From the NCBI GenBank assembly GCA_017883345.1, contig JADGNT010000150.1, positions 1 to 9,075 on the forward strand: a stretch of DNA of 9,075 nucleotides. Reading direction: 5' to 3'. The translations under genes and the position numbers were made by a program. This DNA is from Candidatus Solibacter sp. (lineage in GTDB: Bacteria; Acidobacteriota; Terriglobia; Bryobacterales; Bryobacteraceae). Position 1 is the stretch's first letter. Every line of letters starts with the position of its first letter. The notes below the pieces were generated by a model. The model saw only the letters and a program-made list of their open reading frames with translations, had not been told where the DNA came from and made no database searches. Shown here one piece after another: positions 7,669 to 9,075 of the stretch.

Positions 7669-8406
7669 ATGAAAGCGCTCGCCGTTGTCCTTTCGCTGGC
7701 CTTGGTCACCAGTGTGTTCGGCCAGGCGGTACACCGCAGCTTTGGCAGCGTCGTGTTCCCCGGCGGAACTTCCAGTACGTCCCCAGGCATTACGCGCAAT
7801 TTCGGTAGCGTGGTTTTCCCCGGCGGAACCCAGACGCAACCTGTGTACGGCGGCGCCCCGGTGATCGGCGTGCGCCCCGGAGTTGGCGCCGCAACCCTGA
7901 CCCCGGCGGGGAACTCGAACTTCCGGCGGACTCCCACGAATGGCCGCGGCACGCGTGTCACACCTTCCTACGTCTACGCCTACCCGGTGTATATTGGCGG
8001 CTACGACAATTCCTATGCCACGCAGGAACCGGCGCCACAGCAGCCCAACGTGACGGTGGTCTATCCCCCGCGGCAGCAGGCGACTCCCGTGATGATCCAG
8101 GTGGGACCGGACGGCGAGTACACCACCATGGTGCAGCGGCAGCCCGCCACGATCTACGAAGCGCCGCAGCGGCGCGAGACGGCGGAAGAATCCGAGCCGG
8201 CCACGGACTCGACCCGCTACCTGCTGGCTTTCAAGGACCACACCATTTACTCGGCAGTGGCCTACTGGGCGGACGGCGACACGCTGCACTACTTCACCAC
8301 CGGCAACACCCACAATCAGGCGTCCATCTCATTGATCGATCGCGAGCTCACCGAACGCCTGAACCGGGAGTTGGGAATCGATTTCAAGCTGCCCGCGGCA
8401 AAATAG
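7669..8406 (+). CDS. Secreted protein of unknown function with FGSVVFPGGT repeat and compact C-terminal domain
   Basis: I cannot assign a function. The protein has 245 residues. Residues 1-18 look like a signal peptide (MKALAVVLSLALVTSVFG|Q), so it should act in the periplasm, on the surface or outside. Just after it, a ten-residue unit FGSVVFPGGT occurs twice, at 25-34 and 45-54, spaced exactly 20 residues. A low-complexity Gly/Pro/Tyr/Gln-rich middle follows (about 55-180), including SYVYAYPVYIGGYDNSYA and QPNVTVVYPP. A compact conserved-looking domain occupies about 182-241: YLLAFKDHTIYSAVAYWADGD, then LHYFTTGNTHNQASISL and an amphipathic helix DRELTERLNREL. From memory, similar C-terminal domains with the H-N-Q-A-S core recur in secreted acidobacterial proteins, but I know no named family. 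The start is supported by AGGGGG six bases upstream. It lies 54 bases after skp in the same direction, so an envelope role is a reasonable but unproven guess. Confidence 0.8.
   Translation: MKALAVVLSLALVTSVFGQAVHRSFGSVVFPGGTSSTSPGITRNFGSVVFPGGTQTQPVYGGAPVIGVRPGVGAATLTPAGNSNFRRTPTNGRGTRVTPSYVYAYPVYIGGYDNSYATQEPAPQQPNVTVVYPPRQQATPVMIQVGPDGEYTTMVQRQPATIYEAPQRRETAEESEPATDSTRYLLAFKDHTIYSAVAYWADGDTLHYFTTGNTHNQASISLIDRELTERLNRELGIDFKLPAAK
7741..7830 (+). repeat. Two-copy 30-base coding repeat, 60-base period
   Basis: The 30 bases at 7741-7770 and 7801-7830 both encode FGSVVFPGGT. They differ at five positions, and every difference is synonymous (TTT/TTC, GGC/GGT, GTC/GTG, GTG/GTT, ACT/ACC). The two codons before each copy are partly conserved as well (RS and RN). 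The pattern points to an old duplication held at the protein level, not a recent DNA-level slippage. Confidence 0.8.
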
Positions 8407-8418
8407 CTACTCGTGGAG

Positions 8419-8454
8419 CAGCCTTCCAGGCTGGGGCGCCCTCTGGGCCGCCCC
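8419..8454. repeat. Paired imperfect palindromes after the unknown gene, possibly a terminator or extragenic repeat
   Basis: CAGCCT (8419-8424) pairs with AGGCTG (8428-8433) across a three-base loop. Overlapping it by one base, GGGGCG (8433-8438) pairs with CGCCCC (8449-8454), with an inner CC/GG pair after a mismatch. The unit is bracketed by near-identical TCGTGGAGCA (8411-8420) and TCGTGGGAGCA (8458-8468). No T run follows, so a classic intrinsic terminator is doubtful. It begins 13 bases after the stop of the secreted protein gene and may be a repetitive extragenic palindrome. Confidence 0.45.
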
Positions 8455-8549
8455 CATTCGTGGGAGCATACTTCCTCCGCGCCTCCTCGTCAAAGTCACT
8501 CTCTCAGGATTCCCATCCCATTCCGCCACGAAGTTCTTCCTTCGGTTTT

Positions 8550-8577
8550 CTCTGCGCTTATCTCTGCGTTCTCTGCG
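8550..8577. repeat. Degenerate CTCTGCG tandem repeat
   Basis: CTCTGCG occurs three times, at 8550-8556, 8562-8568 and 8571-8577, with spacings of 12 and 9 bases. The reverse complement reads as CGCAGAG units. Short arrays of this type are familiar between genes in several phyla, often generating meaningless Leu/Ser/Arg peptides. It lies between the palindromes after the secreted protein gene and the transposase remnant, so 8407-8641 as a whole holds repeats and no credible gene. Confidence 0.6.
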
Positions 8578-8641
8578 TTGAAGTCGTCTTCCCGGTTAGC
8601 CCAACTTCCACAACCTGAGGCACGCGAGCTCGCAGAATCAA

Positions 8642-8974
8642 TCACTTGCATGTGCGTTCCGTGACTATCGGACGGCTCTGCACAGGATCCAGCAGGTGGT
8701 CAGAAATCCGCAGAACCTGGTAGATCCGTTGGTGCTCTGCTTCCGGGGTTGTCCCCTTGCGGATGCAGATTTGCTGGCCGTCGCTGGTGGGCAAAACCAC
8801 CGTGACGATCTGGTGGGTGGCGAGCTGTTCCCGCAGCGAGGCCCAGGAGGTGTGGATGCCCTGATCCAGGAAAGTCTTCTCCACCGTTGCCAGCAGATGA
8901 TATGCCAGCACACACAGTTCGGTTTTCCGGGACGTTCGATAGGCCCCTAAGGGACCACGCAAGAATAACTTCAC
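8642..8974 (-). pseudogene. C-terminal remnant of an IS4/IS1634-type transposase
   Basis: The reading frame (110 residues from a GTG at 8974, stop TGA at 8642-8644) matches the end of IS4/IS1634-type DDE transposases. It has the helix KTELCVLAYHLLATVEKTF, then SWASLREQLATHQIVTVVLPTSDGQQICIRKG and TPEAEHQRIYQVLRI. A complete enzyme of this family is around four to six hundred residues. The conserved Y-R-E-K block containing the last catalytic glutamate should lie some 35 residues before LAYHLL, and it is absent. The frame stays open to the window edge, but the upstream translation is Arg/Pro/Gly-rich and comes from the palindromes, not from a transposase. The GTG is thus not a true start. The fragment cannot be catalytic. 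Its natural C-terminus and stop appear intact, so the original right end of the element may survive within 8578-8641. Confidence 0.75.
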
Positions 8975-8997
8975 ACTGGCTGCGTGGGCTATGTGGC

Positions 8998-9075
8998 GCC
9001 GGCACTCGTGCCGGCCGCGTCCCGACTCATCGGGACGCCTGCCGGGCGTGCTCCAAAGCGCGTCCCGAGGAGTCG
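8998..9075. repeat. Cluster of perfect palindromes (REP-like), truncated by the window end
   Basis: GCCGGCAC (8998-9005) and GTGCCGGC (9008-9015) form a perfect inverted repeat around TC. Two bases later CGTCCCGA (9018-9025) and TCGGGACG (9030-9037) form an eight-base-pair stem with a CTCA loop. ACGCC (9035-9039) and GGCGT (9045-9049) overlap the end of it. CGTCCCGA returns at 9061-9068, 43 bases after its first copy, followed by GGAG and TCG at the window edge, which looks like the start of another identical stem. The cluster lies directly against the broken end of the transposase remnant. Short stacked palindromes of this kind are typical of repetitive extragenic elements. Confidence 0.7.

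Noticed and set aside
6976..8313. 445-codon minus-strand frame spanning skp and the secreted protein gene
   Set aside because: Both plus-strand genes happen to be in the same frame, so the shadow runs through both. It crosses a gene boundary and shows no protein family features.
8624..8633. GCGAGCTCGC ten-base palindrome just after the transposase stop
   Set aside because: Too short and isolated to interpret; could be chance or a restriction-site-like palindrome.
8413..8664. 83-codon plus-strand frame after the secreted protein gene
   Set aside because: It runs across palindromes, the CTCTGCG repeat and the end of the transposase remnant; the peptide is a by-product of repeats.
8998..9075. 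CRISPR-like array
   Set aside because: Units are short palindromes with differing loops and no unique spacers of regular length; no cas genes are present.

Overview
The window looks like chromosomal DNA of an Acidobacteriota bacterium, most likely from the Solibacter/Bryobacter side. Three things suggest this: a very large Oar-like TonB-dependent receptor with an N-terminal carboxypeptidase-regulatory-like domain, a BamA with a long proline-rich arm, and the style of the small secreted protein and intergenic palindromes. The placement rests on pattern memory, not on a search. DNA is GC-rich with strong G/C preference at third codon positions, which produces long spurious reading frames on the opposite strand.

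Layout: 1-122 is a leader with a good ribosome binding site and a weak promoter candidate. 123-3575 (+) encodes the receptor and ends at a textbook intrinsic terminator (3602-3635). 3636-3912 is non-coding and carries a plausible sigma-70-type promoter for the next unit. 3913-6936 (+) is bamA, with five POTRA domains and an Omp85 barrel. 6991-7614 (+) is skp/ompH, starting at TTG 54 bases after bamA. 7669-8406 (+) is a secreted protein of unknown function with an internal peptide repeat and a compact C-terminal domain. 8407-8641 has no gene but holds imperfect palindromes and a CTCTGCG repeat. 8642-8974 (-) is the C-terminal remnant of an IS4/IS1634-type transposase. 8998-9075 is a cluster of perfect palindromes running off the window.

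Functionally, the centre is outer-membrane biogenesis: Skp is the periplasmic chaperone that carries unfolded outer-membrane proteins, and BamA folds and inserts them. The receptor upstream is itself a likely client, but the strong terminator separates it transcriptionally. The usual bamA-skp-lpxD-fabZ-lpxA series is broken after skp, where the unknown secreted protein and then mobile-element debris follow. I see no clearly new multi-gene system. The best leads are the unknown secreted protein, the Pro/Ala-rich arms on both BamA and Skp, and the stacked palindromes beside the transposase remnant.
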